Below are positions 1 to 8,656 of a DNA stretch of 37,038 nt, in pieces. A program made the translations under genes and the position numbers. The stretch is taken from the NCBI RefSeq assembly GCF_028715765.1, contig NZ_JAQURE010000006.1, forward strand, positions 74,764 through 111,801, in the 5' to 3' direction. Origin of the DNA: Rhodoferax sp. Lineage in GTDB: Bacteria; Pseudomonadota; Gammaproteobacteria; Burkholderiales; Burkholderiaceae_C. The notes under the pieces were generated by a model. It saw only the letters and a program-made list of their open reading frames with translations, was not told the DNA's origin and searched no databases. Numbering within the stretch: position 1 is the stretch's first letter; every line of letters starts with the position of its first letter.

Positions 1-380
1 AGCCAGGCGGGCAATTCGGTGATGCGCAAGGGGGCTTGGGACAGCGACACATCACGCATCAGTTTGGCGCTGAAGTTTTGCCCACCGTTGTCGGCCGCTT
101 GTGCCACCAGGTTGGTGGTGATGATGCGCGCCGTGTTGGCGTCGATGCTGGCATCTTCGCCAAAGTGGTTAGACAGGTCGGCCATCATGCGTGTCCACGA
201 GCTCGCGGGCAGCATGGACGGCGCATACACCAGGTGGCAACTGCCACACTCCTTTTGGGTTTCAGGTGCGCTGGCGGGCGCAAAAAAATGGCCACCACCG
301 GCTTGCGCGCGGTCAATCACAATGGCAAAGAAACCCATAAAAACAAGGCTTAAAGCGATAGAGCGGTAGGGCAAATGCAT
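1..380 (-). CDS. Diheme cytochrome c (DHC family), partial
   Basis: The reading frame runs from an ATG at 380 off the left edge of the window, so only the N-terminal 126 residues are present. It starts with a hydrophobic signal peptide (about residues 1-27, ending in a RAQA-like site). A c-type heme motif CGSCH follows near residue 45, then the sequence SWTRMMADLSNHFGEDAS. This matches the diheme cytochrome c family called DHC, whose members are periplasmic or membrane-associated electron carriers often encoded with a cytochrome b and sphaeroides heme protein. The second heme site would lie outside the window. A purine-rich AGAGAGG sits about 7 bases before the ATG. It is divergent from the PepSY/two-component genes, which suggests shared regulation. 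The family call is from remembered motifs, with no search. Confidence 0.82.
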   Translation of the reverse strand, partial: MHLPYRSIALSLVFMGFFAIVIDRAQAGGGHFFAPASAPETQKECGSCHLVYAPSMLPASSWTRMMADLSNHFGEDASIDANTARIITTNLVAQAADNGGQNFSAKLMRDVSLSQAPLRITELPAW

Positions 381-531
381 GGTGAATTCCTCTCTTTTGG
401 GGCAAAAACATGGATGAGGTGGTGGGACTATGCACATGCGCAACTGAACACAAGGTGAATTTGCCGGTCATCTGGCGTTCAGGTTGGTTGCGCTATAAAT
501 TCAGCCTTTGACTGTCAAACCACACCAGCCC

Positions 532-879
532 ATGACCCCTAAACCCTTGTCACGCCCCACGCACCGCTTCGTTCGGCTGCTGTGTGCGGCTGTGCTGCTG
601 ATGGCAAGCGGTCATGGCCATACTGACAGTGACCATGACCATGACCGTGCCCGCCAGGCGCTGGAGGCGGGTGAAGTGCTGCCGCTGCACAAAATTCTTG
701 AGCGGGTGCACAAAGAAGTGCCTGGTGAGGTGCTCGATGTGGAGCTGGACCGCGACAATAACCACGGTGCTGTGAGCTGGACTTACAAAATCAAGGTGTT
801 GCGCCAAGGCGGTGAGCGGGTCAAACTCAAAATTGATGCCCGCACCGGCCGCCTCATCAGCCGAAAAACCAAAGATTAA
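532..879 (+). CDS. PepSY-domain periplasmic protein
   Basis: A small protein of about 115 residues. I chose the ATG at 532 because it directly precedes a basic stretch and hydrophobic core (RFVRLLCAAVLLMASG) that looks like a signal peptide. A TTG at 508 in the same frame is possible. The mature part starts with a His/Asp-rich segment (HGHTDSDHDHD) that could bind metal, although this may be incidental. The C-terminal half has the PepSY pattern: a helix (ILERVHKEVPGEVLDVELDR), a strand with SWTYKIKVL, and an ending DARTGRLIS. PepSY proteins are commonly found next to OmpR-type two-component systems and cytochromes. The gene lies 20-30 bases ahead of the response regulator and is probably its operon partner. 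Its exact role is unknown. Confidence 0.8.
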   Translation: MTPKPLSRPTHRFVRLLCAAVLLMASGHGHTDSDHDHDRARQALEAGEVLPLHKILERVHKEVPGEVLDVELDRDNNHGAVSWTYKIKVLRQGGERVKLKIDARTGRLISRKTKD

Positions 880-908
880 CGCCCCGGCACACCCGGCCAA
901 TGACTGAC

Positions 909-1571
909 ATGCGAATCTTGATTGTTGAAGATGAACCCACCTTGCAAAGCCAGTTGGCGCAAGCTGCCAGAGCCGCAGGCTATGTGGTGGATGTGGCCAG
1001 CAACGGCATTGATGCGCTCCATCTGGGCGACACCGAGCCGTATGACGCAGTGATTTTGGACTTGGGGCTGCCCCAGCTTGACGGCCTGTCTGTGCTGCGT
1101 CAATGGCGCTTGAGCGCGCGCGTGATGCCGGTGCTGATTTTGACCGCCCGCGACGGATGGCACGAAAAAGTGGCCGGCATCGATGCCGGTGCCGACGATT
1201 ACTTGAGCAAACCCTTTCACATGGAAGAACTGCTGGCGCGCCTACGGGCACTGATTCGCCGCGCGGGTGGCCATGCCAGTGCCGAGCTCACCTGTGCAGG
1301 CCTCACACTCGACACGCGCCTGAGCCGGGTCACGCTCGACGGTCAAACCCTCACCTTGACCAGCCACGAATACCGTGTCTTGGCTTACCTGATGCACCAC
1401 CGTGACAAAGTGGTCTCGCGCAGTGCCTTGATTGAGCACATTTACGCCCAGGACTTTGACCGCGACTCCAACACCGTTGAGGTCTTTGTGGCTCGACTGC
1501 GCAAAAAACTTCCCATGGGCATGATTGAGACCGTGCGCGGTTTGGGCTACCGGCTGGCTGCGCCCGCATGA
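909..1571 (+). CDS. OmpR/PhoB-family response regulator
   Basis: About 220 residues. An N-terminal receiver domain opens with MRILIVEDEP (acidic pair), has the phospho-acceptor aspartate in VILDLGLPQLDG (about residue 51) and the conserved lysine in DDYLSKPF (about 101). A C-terminal winged-helix DNA-binding domain follows (LTSHEYRVLAYLMHHRDKVV, then a recognition region with NTVEVFVARLRKKL and ETVRGLGYRL). I start at 909 because the family normally begins at MRILIVED; an in-frame ATG at 900 is also possible. The stop overlaps the kinase start by 4 bases, so the two are translationally coupled. It resembles the QseB/PhoP branch. It probably regulates the adjacent PepSY and divergent cytochrome genes, but that is inferred from position. 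Confidence 0.93.
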   Translation: MRILIVEDEPTLQSQLAQAARAAGYVVDVASNGIDALHLGDTEPYDAVILDLGLPQLDGLSVLRQWRLSARVMPVLILTARDGWHEKVAGIDAGADDYLSKPFHMEELLARLRALIRRAGGHASAELTCAGLTLDTRLSRVTLDGQTLTLTSHEYRVLAYLMHHRDKVVSRSALIEHIYAQDFDRDSNTVEVFVARLRKKLPMGMIETVRGLGYRLAAPA

Positions 1572-2995
1572 AACTGGCGCACTGGCGCAGTTCGCTGCGC
1601 GTCCGGTTGTTGGTTGGCACGCTGGTTTGGATTGCGGCCACCATTGTGCTGGCGGGCTGGGGCTTGGCAAGTTTGTTTCAAAAACATGTGGCAGACCAGT
1701 TTCAGAGCGAACTGGTGGTGCACCTGGATCAACTCACCACCCAGCTCACGCTGGATGCGCAAGGCCACCCACAGTTGGCCATGCCCTTGAGCGATGCACG
1801 CCTGACACGCCCCTATTCTGGCTATTACTGGCAAATTGACCGTCTGGCAGATGCCGCTCAAGGCACATCAGAGCAAGCCGGGCAACTGCGCTCACGTTCC
1901 CTTTGGGATCATGTGCTGGCTGTGCCAACCCTGCCCAATAGCGCAGGCAACCTGGGTTATGGCCGTGTGCCCGGTCCACAAGACCAAATGCTGGGCTGGG
2001 CGCAGCGCCAGGTGCGCCTGGACGAAGTGCCCAATCAGGCGCCAGTGACCTTTCGGCTGGTGGCTGCGGCCAACGAGCGTTTGATGTTGGAGCCCGTGGC
2101 GCAGTTCAGCCGCACGCTATGGTGGGCGTTGGGGGTGCTGGCGGCGGGGTTGGTGATGGCAGCAGGGGTGCAAGTGTGGGTGGGCTTGACGCCTTTGCGC
2201 AGCTTGCGCCAAGCTCTGGGGCAGGTGCGCAGTGGCCAGTCGCACACGCTTAAAGGCCAATTCCCCAATGAAATCATGCCCTTGGTTGACGACTTCAACA
2301 AGGTGTTGGCGCAAAACGCCGAAGTGGTTGCGCGCGCGCGCACGCACGCAGGCAACCTGGCGCATGCTTTGAAAACACCCTTGAGCGTGTTGGCCAATGC
2401 CACGCAAGACCCTCGGCTGGAACCTGCGGCCTTGTCGCAGTTGGTGGATGAACAGGTGGCTCTGGCGCGCCAGCAGGTGAGCTACCACCTGGCGCGAGCG
2501 CAGGCGGCCGCCAGCAGCCGTTTGCCAGGTGTCAAAACCACACTCAAGCCGGTGCTGGACGGATTGCTGCGCGTGATGAGCCACATCCATGCTGAGCGAC
2601 AACTCACCTTGTCATGCGACCCCTTTGATGCGGATGTCAGTTTTCGGGGCGAAGCACAAGATTTGCAAGAAATGCTGGGCAATGTGCTCGATAACGCGTG
2701 CAAGTGGGCCAAGGCTGCTGTGCGTGTCAGCGTGCAAAGCCAGGAAGACGGGTTGACGATCACGGTAGATGATGATGGCCCAGGCATTGCCCCAGCGCAA
2801 CGCCTGGCTGTGCTGCAAAGAGGCGTGCGGGCAGACCAGCAAACCCCCGGCTCTGGTCTGGGACTTGCCATTGTGGACGACCTGACCCACCTGTACAACG
2901 GGCAAATCACACTGGCAGAGTCACCTCAGCAGGGTTTGCGGGTGCAACTGGTGCTGCCGAGCAGCTCTGTTGCTCCAAATTCATATAACAAATAG
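1568..2995 (+). CDS. Membrane sensor histidine kinase
   Basis: A protein of 475 residues with two membrane segments (about 14-35 and 184-206) bracketing a periplasmic sensor of roughly 145 residues. A HAMP-like linker leads to an H-box, NLAHALKTPLSVLAN, with phospho-accepting His266. The ATPase domain has an N-box (MLGNVLDNACKWAK), a G1 box (DDDGPGIAP) and a G2 box (GSGLGLAIVDDL). The H-box with ALKTPL rather than ELRTPL is typical of the PhoQ/TctE-like group. It is the partner of the response regulator it overlaps. The signal it senses is unknown; its place beside a diheme cytochrome suggests redox or heme control. Its last codons run into a 37-nt repeat that begins on the final base of the stop codon, so the C-terminus may have been set by insertion of that element. 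Confidence 0.92.
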   Translation: MKLAHWRSSLRVRLLVGTLVWIAATIVLAGWGLASLFQKHVADQFQSELVVHLDQLTTQLTLDAQGHPQLAMPLSDARLTRPYSGYYWQIDRLADAAQGTSEQAGQLRSRSLWDHVLAVPTLPNSAGNLGYGRVPGPQDQMLGWAQRQVRLDEVPNQAPVTFRLVAAANERLMLEPVAQFSRTLWWALGVLAAGLVMAAGVQVWVGLTPLRSLRQALGQVRSGQSHTLKGQFPNEIMPLVDDFNKVLAQNAEVVARARTHAGNLAHALKTPLSVLANATQDPRLEPAALSQLVDEQVALARQQVSYHLARAQAAASSRLPGVKTTLKPVLDGLLRVMSHIHAERQLTLSCDPFDADVSFRGEAQDLQEMLGNVLDNACKWAKAAVRVSVQSQEDGLTITVDDDGPGIAPAQRLAVLQRGVRADQQTPGSGLGLAIVDDLTHLYNGQITLAESPQQGLRVQLVLPSSSVAPNSYNK

Positions 2996-3031
2996 GCCTA
3001 TAGCGCTTATGAAATAAGCGTGAATAGCTAT
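2995..3031. repeat. 37-nt palindromic repeat, copy 1 (intergenic)
   Basis: One of five copies in this window, all exactly 37 bases. The shared pattern is GGCCTCTAGCGCTTAT, then a short centre, then AAGCG, then TAGCTAT at the end. The core CGCTTA/TAAGCG can pair as a small hairpin around the centre. This copy begins at the last base of the kinase stop codon and ends just before the helicase remnant. It is the only copy outside a gene. Confidence 0.8.
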
Positions 3032-3034
3032 TGA

Positions 3035-3313
3035 TTAAGTAGTGTTTTGGGCTTGCCACTCGGTTTGCAGCAGCGCCAGCATGTCTTCTGCGGTCATTTT
3101 GGCGGCCAGGTTGCTGCCTTCGAGCAAGCTGTTGCCCAGGGCACGTTTGGTTTTGTGCATGTCAACAATTTTTTCTTCGATGGTGTCTTGCACCTCCAGC
3201 CGGTAAATCGTCACTGGGCGGGTTGGGCCGATGCGGTGGGCGCAGATCTGCGCCAGGTGGTCGACAAACTGGCTGAACACCAGGGCTTTGTGGCGGTTGG
3301 CGGCAACAGTCAT
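3035..3313 (-). pseudogene. Remnant of SNF2-family helicase C-terminus
   Basis: The minus-strand frame encodes a recognisable end of an SNF2/Swi2 ATPase. HKALVFSQFVDHLA matches the start of the helicase C domain. RIGPTRPVTIYRLEVQDTIE matches motif VI and what follows, and the tail has the usual KRALGNSLLEGSNLAAKMTAEDMLALL ending. In intact family members about 60-80 residues separate the first two pieces (the strand with a DGST motif and the GLNLTAADYVI segment). Here they are joined directly, and the N-terminal two-thirds of the protein is absent. An open frame continues upstream to about 3466 but shows no helicase similarity. This is a truncated, internally deleted gene and very unlikely to make an active enzyme. 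A perfect 16-base palindrome lies at the internal junction. Confidence 0.82.
3239..3254. repeat. Perfect 16-base palindrome at deletion junction
   Basis: GGCGCAGATCTGCGCC reads identically on both strands. It falls where the helicase remnant jumps from the segment before the deleted region (DHLAQ) to the segment after it (AHRIG). A hairpin at this place could have promoted the deletion, or the palindrome could have been created by it. Confidence 0.6.
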
Positions 3314-3498
3314 GGGGCTTGAATCCATAGGCGCGCAGGGGGTGTGAAGGCGGTTAACGCAGTGGATGATTGGCAAGGCTGGCACTTTAACCCGGCTGAC
3401 CGGCTGGTAAAATTTTTGGCCATGGGTGGCAACCGCCTTGTTGATGCCCTCCGCGTGACACTCCACCCCTCCATTTCTCCCCCTACCAGGCTCCCAAA

Positions 3499-6400
3499 GT
3501 GACCTTGCACATTTCTACCTTCGAGGGCGGCAGCGCTCTCAGCGCTTTTCGTGTTCAACAACTTTTGCCCAAGCTGCAAGCGGTGCACGACAAAATCAAC
3601 GGCATCGCCGCCCGCTACGTGCACTGGGTGGCCTGCACTACGCCGCCCGCGCCTGAATTGCAAGCCAAACTGGCGGCCTTGCTGACCTATGGTGACCCTT
3701 ACACCGGCTCGGACGAAGGCACATTGGTGGTGGTATCGCCACGCTTGGGCACGGTGTCGCCTTGGGCGTCCAAGGCCAGCGACATTGCCCACAACTGTGG
3801 CCTGGCGGTGCAACGTGTGGAGCGGGTGGTGGAATACCGCATCAGCCTGAAAAGTGGCTTGCTCAGCAAACCCAGCTTGAGCGCCGAGCAATTGTCCCAA
3901 GTGGCCGACCTGTTGCATGACCGCATGACCGAGAGCGCGCTGTTTGACCGCGCGGCGGTGCACCACCTGTTTGCCCATCTGGACGCCGCCCCCATGGCGC
4001 ATGTGGATGTGCTCGGCGGCGGCAAAACTGCGCTGCTGGCAGCCAACTCCGAGTTTGGCCTGGCACTGGCGGCCGATGAAATTGACTATTTGGTCAACGC
4101 CTTCACGCAGCTGCAGCGCAACCCGACCGATGTGGAGCTGATGATGTTCGCCCAGGCCAACAGCGAGCACTGCCGCCACAAAATCTTCAATGCCGAGTTC
4201 ACCATCGACGGCGTGGCGCAGCCCCACACGCTGTTTGGCATGATTCGGCACACGCACCAAACCAATCCGCAGCACATGCTGGTGGCGTACTCTGACAACG
4301 CCTCGGTGATGGCGGGTGCACAGGTCGAAAGGTTCAGTGCCAAATCAGCCTCTAGTGCTTATGGAATAAGCATAGCTAGCTATCAAAAAGAATCTGCTTT
4401 GCAGCACATTTTGATGAAGGTGGAAACCCATAACCACCCCACCGCGATCTCGCCTTTCCCAGGTGCGGCCACGGGGGCAGGCGGCGAAATTCGTGATGAA
4501 GGCGCCACTGGCCGCGGCTCCAAACCCAAAGCCGGCCTGACCGGTTTCAGTGTGTCAAAAATTAATTGGGGTCAGATTCCAATTCATTTGTCAAAACCAA
4601 AAGATGAAAATAATTCGACTCTGACCCCCATTTATGGCAAGCCGGGGCACATTGCCAGCCCGTTGCAGATCATGCTGGAAGGCCCGTTGGGTGGCGCGGC
4701 GTTCAACAATGAGTTTGGTCGGCCTAATTTACTGGGTTACTTTCGCGAGTACGAGCAATCTTTAAGCTACCAGGTCAAGGATGCCAGCGGCGCGGCGCAG
4801 GCGCAAACCGAGCAGCGCGGCTACCACAAGCCCATCATGCTGGCCGGTGGCTTGGGCGTGATAGATGCCACGCAGACGCACAAAATCCAGTTTCCGGCGG
4901 GCACGTTGCTGATTCAACTTGGTGGCCCCGGCATGCGCATTGGCATGGGTGGCGGTGCGGCCAGCTCCATGACCACCGGGGCGAATGCTGCGCATCTGGA
5001 CTTTGATTCGGTGCAGCGTGGCAACCCCGAGATTGAGCGCCGGGCGCAAGAGGTCATCAACCAATGCTGGTTGCAGGGTAATCAAAACCCCATCTTGGCG
5101 ATTCACGACGTGGGCGCGGGTGGTTTAAGCAACGCCTTTCCCGAGCTAACCAACGATGCGCAACGTGGTGCGCTGTTTGACCTGCGCCGCGTGCCGCTGG
5201 AAGAAAGCGGCCTGGCGCCCAAAGAAATCTGGTCTAACGAAAGTCAGGAGCGCTATGTGTTGGCGATTGCGCCGCAGTCGCTGGACGGCTTCAAGGCCTT
5301 GTGCGAACGCGAGCGCTGCCCGTTTGCCGTGGTGGGCGTGGCTACCGAAGCGCGTCAACTGGTGGTGGGTGATGTGGATTTGGCTAAAGGCCTGGTCGTG
5401 CAACCCGAAGCTGAACTTCCCGTGCACATGCCGATGAACGTCTTGCTGGGTAAACCACCCAAAATGCAGCGCGATGTGACCACCGTCAAGCGCGAATTCG
5501 CCCCCATCAACCTGACCGGCGTTGCGCTCCAGCAAGCCGCCATTGACGTGCTGGCGCACCCCACGGTGGCCTCTAAACGGTTTTTGATCACCATTGGTGA
5601 CCGCGCTGTGGGTGGCCTCACGCACCGCGACCAGATGGTGGGTCCCTGGCAAGTGCCGGTGGCCGACTGCGCTGTAACGCTGGCAGATTTCAAAGGTTTT
5701 GCCGGTGAAGCCATGGCCATTGGCGAGCGCACACCGCTGGCCACAGTGAATGCTGCCGCCAGTGGCCGCATGGCGGTGGCGGAAAGCATCACCAACCTGC
5801 TGGCTGCGCCGTTTGAGCTAGACCGCGTCAAACTGTCTGCCAACTGGATGGCCGCCTGCGGCGAATTGGGCGAAGATGCTGCGCTGTATGACACCGTGAA
5901 AGCTGTCGGGCTGGAGCTGTGCCCGGCTTTGGGCATCAGCATCCCGGTGGGCAAAGATTCGCTCTCCATGCGTACCCAGTGGAAAGACGAGCAGGGTGCG
6001 GATAAAAAAGTCACTTCACCAGTGTCACTGATCGTCACCGCCTTTGCCACCTTGGCCGATGTGCGTGGCACCTTGACACCGCAACTCAATGCGACGGACG
6101 ACACCTCGTTGATTTTGATCGACCTGGGTCGGGGTCAAAACCGCATGGGCGGCAGCATCTTGGCGCAAACGCTCGGCCAAATGGGTGACACCGTGCCTGA
6201 TTTAGACCATCCGCAAGACCTGGTGAGCCTGGTCAACGCGATCAACTTGCTGCGTACCAGCGGCCAGCTCTTGGCCTACCACGACCGCAGTGATGGCGGC
6301 TTGTTTGCTGCTGCGTGTGAGATGGCGTTTGCTGGCCACGTGGGTGTGGCGCTGAATGTGGACATGCTGGTGCTAGAAGGTGACGGCATCTCTGACAGCC

Positions 6401-7644
6401 GGATGGATTGTGGCGATGCCAAAAACTGGGCCAGTCAAGTCAGTGGCCGGCGCGAGGAGCTGACCCTCAAAGCCTTGTTCTCTGAAGAACTGGGAGCTCT
6501 GATTCAAGTGCGCACGGTGGATCGAAGTGCGGTGATGCAGGTGCTGCGCACCCACGGCCTGAGCGCCTACAGCCATGTGGTGGGCACCACGCGCCCGGCA
6601 GCGTCAAGCATCAGCGCCGGTGTGGGTGAGGTGCAAGTGTGGCGCGATGCCAAGTCCATCTTCAGTGCCAAGCTGCCTGACTTGCATCAGGTGTGGGACA
6701 GCGTGAGCTGGCAGATTTGCCAGCGCCGCGACAACCCGGCCTGTGCCGATGCCGAACACGCCAGCGCTGGCGAATCGACTGATCCTGGCCTGCACATTCA
6801 TATGCCAAATGAGGCTCTAGCGCTTATCAATCAAGCGCAGGTAGCTATTGAATCTGTATCAGCACCCGGCTTGTTGCTGACCCGCCCGAAGGTGGCAGTG
6901 CTGCGCGAGCAGGGGGTCAATTCCCATGTGGAAATGGCCTACGCCTTCACCGAGGCTGGTTTTGAAGCGTTTGACGTGCACATGACCGACCTACAAAGTG
7001 GTCGTGCCGATTTGGCTGATTTCAAAGGCCTGGTGGCTTGTGGCGGGTTCAGTTATGGCGACACGCTGGGCGCTGGCATCGGTTGGGCGCGCTCCATCAC
7101 CTTCAACCCCGCGTTGGCAGCGCAGTTCAAGGCATTTTTTGCCAGGCCAGACACGTTTGGCTTGGGTGTGTGCAATGGTTGCCAGATGTTTGCCGAGCTG
7201 GCTGACATCATTCCCGGTGCTGCCGATTGGCCGCGCTTCACCGCCAACCAGAGTGAGCGGTTTGAGGCGCGCCTGAGCATGGTGGAAGTGCTGGCCTCGC
7301 CGTCGCTGTTTTTCAAGGGTCTGGCTGGTATGCGTCTGCCGGTGGTGGTGTCGCATGGTGAGGGTTTTGCCAATTTCCATCAGCGCGGTCATGTTGATCG
7401 TGTCATGGCCGCTTTGCGCTACACCGACAACCATGGCGCAGCCACCGAGGCTTATCCGTTTAACCCCAATGGCAGTCCGGGTGGTTTGACCGCAGTGACC
7501 ACGCCAGATGGCCGCTTCACCGCCATGATGCCGCACCCCGAGCGGGTGTTCCGCAATGTGCAGATGAGCTGGACGAGCCAAGATGTGGCGGCGCACAGCC
7601 CATGGCTGCAGCTGTGGCGCAATGCCAGGCGCTGGGTGGGTTGA
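3499..7644 (+). CDS. purL: Phosphoribosylformylglycinamidine synthase (FGAM synthetase)
   Basis: A single-chain PurL of 1381 residues, which converts FGAR, glutamine and ATP to FGAM in purine synthesis. A GTG start at 3499 fits the family N-terminus ([17 protein letters not shown]). The synthetase region has [34 protein letters not shown] and [11 protein letters not shown]. The C-terminal glutamine amidotransferase domain has the nucleophile Cys1225 in [11 protein letters not shown] and the His1346/Glu1348 pair in MPHPERVF. The protein is longer than the roughly 1295-residue enterobacterial enzyme. Part of the excess is three short repeat-derived stretches at residues about 283-295, 357-377 and 1105-1117, all at linker positions. 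[19 protein letters not shown] insertion appears to be usual in this group. The gene is preceded by a 185-base non-coding stretch with a possible TAAAAT -10 box at 3408-3413. Confidence 0.98.
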   Translation: MTLHISTFEGGSALSAFRVQQLLPKLQAVHDKINGIAARYVHWVACTTPPAPELQAKLAALLTYGDPYTGSDEGTLVVVSPRLGTVSPWASKASDIAHNCGLAVQRVERVVEYRISLKSGLLSKPSLSAEQLSQVADLLHDRMTESALFDRAAVHHLFAHLDAAPMAHVDVLGGGKTALLAANSEFGLALAADEIDYLVNAFTQLQRNPTDVELMMFAQANSEHCRHKIFNAEFTIDGVAQPHTLFGMIRHTHQTNPQHMLVAYSDNASVMAGAQVERFSAKSASSAYGISIASYQKESALQHILMKVETHNHPTAISPFPGAATGAGGEIRDEGATGRGSKPKAGLTGFSVSKINWGQIPIHLSKPKDENNSTLTPIYGKPGHIASPLQIMLEGPLGGAAFNNEFGRPNLLGYFREYEQSLSYQVKDASGAAQAQTEQRGYHKPIMLAGGLGVIDATQTHKIQFPAGTLLIQLGGPGMRIGMGGGAASSMTTGANAAHLDFDSVQRGNPEIERRAQEVINQCWLQGNQNPILAIHDVGAGGLSNAFPELTNDAQRGALFDLRRVPLEESGLAPKEIWSNESQERYVLAIAPQSLDGFKALCERERCPFAVVGVATEARQLVVGDVDLAKGLVVQPEAELPVHMPMNVLLGKPPKMQRDVTTVKREFAPINLTGVALQQAAIDVLAHPTVASKRFLITIGDRAVGGLTHRDQMVGPWQVPVADCAVTLADFKGFAGEAMAIGERTPLATVNAAASGRMAVAESITNLLAAPFELDRVKLSANWMAACGELGEDAALYDTVKAVGLELCPALGISIPVGKDSLSMRTQWKDEQGADKKVTSPVSLIVTAFATLADVRGTLTPQLNATDDTSLILIDLGRGQNRMGGSILAQTLGQMGDTVPDLDHPQDLVSLVNAINLLRTSGQLLAYHDRSDGGLFAAACEMAFAGHVGVALNVDMLVLEGDGISDSRMDCGDAKNWASQVSGRREELTLKALFSEELGALIQVRTVDRSAVMQVLRTHGLSAYSHVVGTTRPAASSISAGVGEVQVWRDAKSIFSAKLPDLHQVWDSVSWQICQRRDNPACADAEHASAGESTDPGLHIHMPNEALALINQAQVAIESVSAPGLLLTRPKVAVLREQGVNSHVEMAYAFTEAGFEAFDVHMTDLQSGRADLADFKGLVACGGFSYGDTLGAGIGWARSITFNPALAAQFKAFFARPDTFGLGVCNGCQMFAELADIIPGAADWPRFTANQSERFEARLSMVEVLASPSLFFKGLAGMRLPVVVSHGEGFANFHQRGHVDRVMAALRYTDNHGAATEAYPFNPNGSPGGLTAVTTPDGRFTAMMPHPERVFRNVQMSWTSQDVAAHSPWLQLWRNARRWVG
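4347..4383. repeat. 37-nt palindromic repeat, copy 2 (inside purL)
   Basis: Same 37-base length and pattern as the other copies (CCTCTAGTGCTTATGGAATA, then AAGC, then TAGCTAT at the end). It is translated within PurL as [13 protein letters not shown], just before the conserved [12 protein letters not shown]. Relative to the codons it is in a different phase from copies 3, 4 and 5, so the same element is read as a different peptide here. Confidence 0.82.
4568..4628. mobile_element. 61-bp inverted-repeat element inside purL
   Basis: The left end GGGGTCAGATTCCAATT (4568-4584) and the right end AATTCGACTCTGACCCC (4612-4628) are inverted repeats matching at 15 of 17 positions, around a 27-base AT-rich centre. 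The element has no stop codon in the purL frame and encodes residues 357-377, which contain [19 protein letters not shown]. These replace the short loop found in other PurL proteins between GFSVS and YGKP. The GGGGTCAGA ends resemble those I remember around REP-associated (Y1-type) transposases. It is a non-autonomous element, since no transposase is present here. Confidence 0.78.
6812..6848. repeat. 37-nt palindromic repeat, copy 3 (inside purL)
   Basis: This copy (AGGCTCTAGCGCTTATCAAT, then CAAGCG, then TAGCTAT at the end) encodes [13 protein letters not shown] within PurL. It lies in the linker between DPGLHIHM and the start of the amidotransferase domain ([15 protein letters not shown]). 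The reading frame is maintained. Confidence 0.85.
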
Positions 7645-7665
7645 ATGGGTGGGGTCTGGCCTGAA

Positions 7666-7674
7666 TGCTATACT
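7666..7674 (+). promoter_or_regulatory. Extended -10 promoter for rpsB-tsf
   Basis: TGCTATACT is an extended -10 box (TGn plus TATACT) just past the purL stop. I see no good -35 at 17 bases; TTGAAT at 7641 is 22 bases away. Start of transcription would be near 7682, giving a leader of about 130 bases before rpsB. The rpsB leader is a known site of S2 autoregulation in enterobacteria. I could not establish a specific fold here. Confidence 0.5.
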
Positions 7675-7813
7675 CGACAGGCTTGAGGCTTGGTGACAGG
7701 TCTCAGGCAAAAATCGCAAACCAGTTTGAACAAGGTGTGTGGTGTCAGCGCTGAATATAGCGTTTGACATCGCATCACGAACTGGATTTAAGACTAAACC
7801 TTTGGAGTAAACC

Positions 7814-8566
7814 ATGGCAATTACCATGCGCGAAATGTTAGAAGCAGGTGTTCATTTTGGCCACCAAACACGCTTCTGGAATCCCAAGATGGCCCCTTTC
7901 ATTTTTGGCCATCGCAACAAAATTCACATCATCAACCTGGAAAAATCATTGCCGATGTTCCAGGAAGCTGCCAAGTTTGTGAAGCAAATTTCAGCCAACC
8001 GTGGCACGGTGTTGATGGTTGGCACCAAGCGCCAAGCCCGTGAAACCATTGCCCAAGAAGCACAGCGCGCTGGCGTTCCCTATGTGGATCAACGTTGGTT
8101 GGGTGGCATGTTGACCAATTTCAAAACGGTCAAAACCTCGATCAAACGCCTCAAAGACATGAAAACCCAGCAAGAAGCTGGTTTGGACAGTATGAGCAAG
8201 AAAGAGCAGCTGATGTTTGCTCGTGAGCTGGAAAAGCTTGAAAAAGACATTGGCGGCATTCAAGACATGACCGTGTTGCCTGATGCCATTTTCATGATCG
8301 ATGTGGGCTACCACAAAATTGCTGTTGCAGAAGCCCGCAAACTGGGTATTCCGCTGGTGGCTGTGGTCGATACCAACCACTCGCCTGAAGGTGTTGATTA
8401 CGTCATTCCTGGCAATGATGATTCATCCAAAGCCGTGACCTTGTATGCCCGTGGCATTGCAGATGCCATCATCGAAGGCCGTGCCAACGCGATGGACGAT
8501 GTGGTCAAAGCTGTGGCAGCTGAGAGTACTGATGAATTTGTGGAAGTGAACGAGGCAGTTGCCTGA
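7814..8566 (+). CDS. rpsB: 30S ribosomal protein S2
   Basis: A 250-residue protein with the unmistakable S2 start ([20 protein letters not shown]), the internal [19 protein letters not shown] and the late segment [22 protein letters not shown]. It is a small-subunit protein that docks S1. GGAG lies 7 bases before the ATG at 7814. It heads the rpsB-tsf unit, followed by an intercistronic terminator-like hairpin and then tsf, as in most proteobacteria. Confidence 0.99.
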   Translation: MAITMREMLEAGVHFGHQTRFWNPKMAPFIFGHRNKIHIINLEKSLPMFQEAAKFVKQISANRGTVLMVGTKRQARETIAQEAQRAGVPYVDQRWLGGMLTNFKTVKTSIKRLKDMKTQQEAGLDSMSKKEQLMFARELEKLEKDIGGIQDMTVLPDAIFMIDVGYHKIAVAEARKLGIPLVAVVDTNHSPEGVDYVIPGNDDSSKAVTLYARGIADAIIEGRANAMDDVVKAVAAESTDEFVEVNEAVA

Positions 8567-8583
8567 GTTGTTCTTTCACCCTG

Positions 8584-8614
8584 AAAAAAGGGGGCTTGTG
8601 TGCCCCTTTTTTTT
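8584..8614 (+). terminator. Rho-independent terminator/attenuator between rpsB and tsf
   Basis: AAAAAAGGGGGC, loop TTGTGT, then GCCCC followed by eight T. The GC stem plus flanking A/T pairing is strong. Its position between two co-expressed genes suggests partial termination, giving more rpsB than tsf transcript. Confidence 0.85.
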
Positions 8615-8656
8615 AATCAAATTTTTAACTTAATCGATTGAATCTGGAGAATAAAA

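Noticed and set aside
19..369. Plus-strand open frames over the first 370 bases
   Set aside because: They are shadows of the minus-strand diheme cytochrome gene, which has a signal peptide, a heme motif and a ribosome-binding site.
550..1251. Long minus-strand open frame of 233 codons opposite the PepSY and regulator genes
   Set aside because: It is antisense to two clear genes, has low-complexity Arg/His/Ala composition and no recognisable motif.
3310..4275. Minus-strand open frame of 321 codons opposite the start of purL
   Set aside because: It is a mirror of the purL codons, rich in His/Val/Gly, with no domain signature.
7641..7674. TTGAAT plus TATACT as a normal promoter before rpsB
   Set aside because: The spacing is 22 bases, too long; the extended -10 alone is the better reading.
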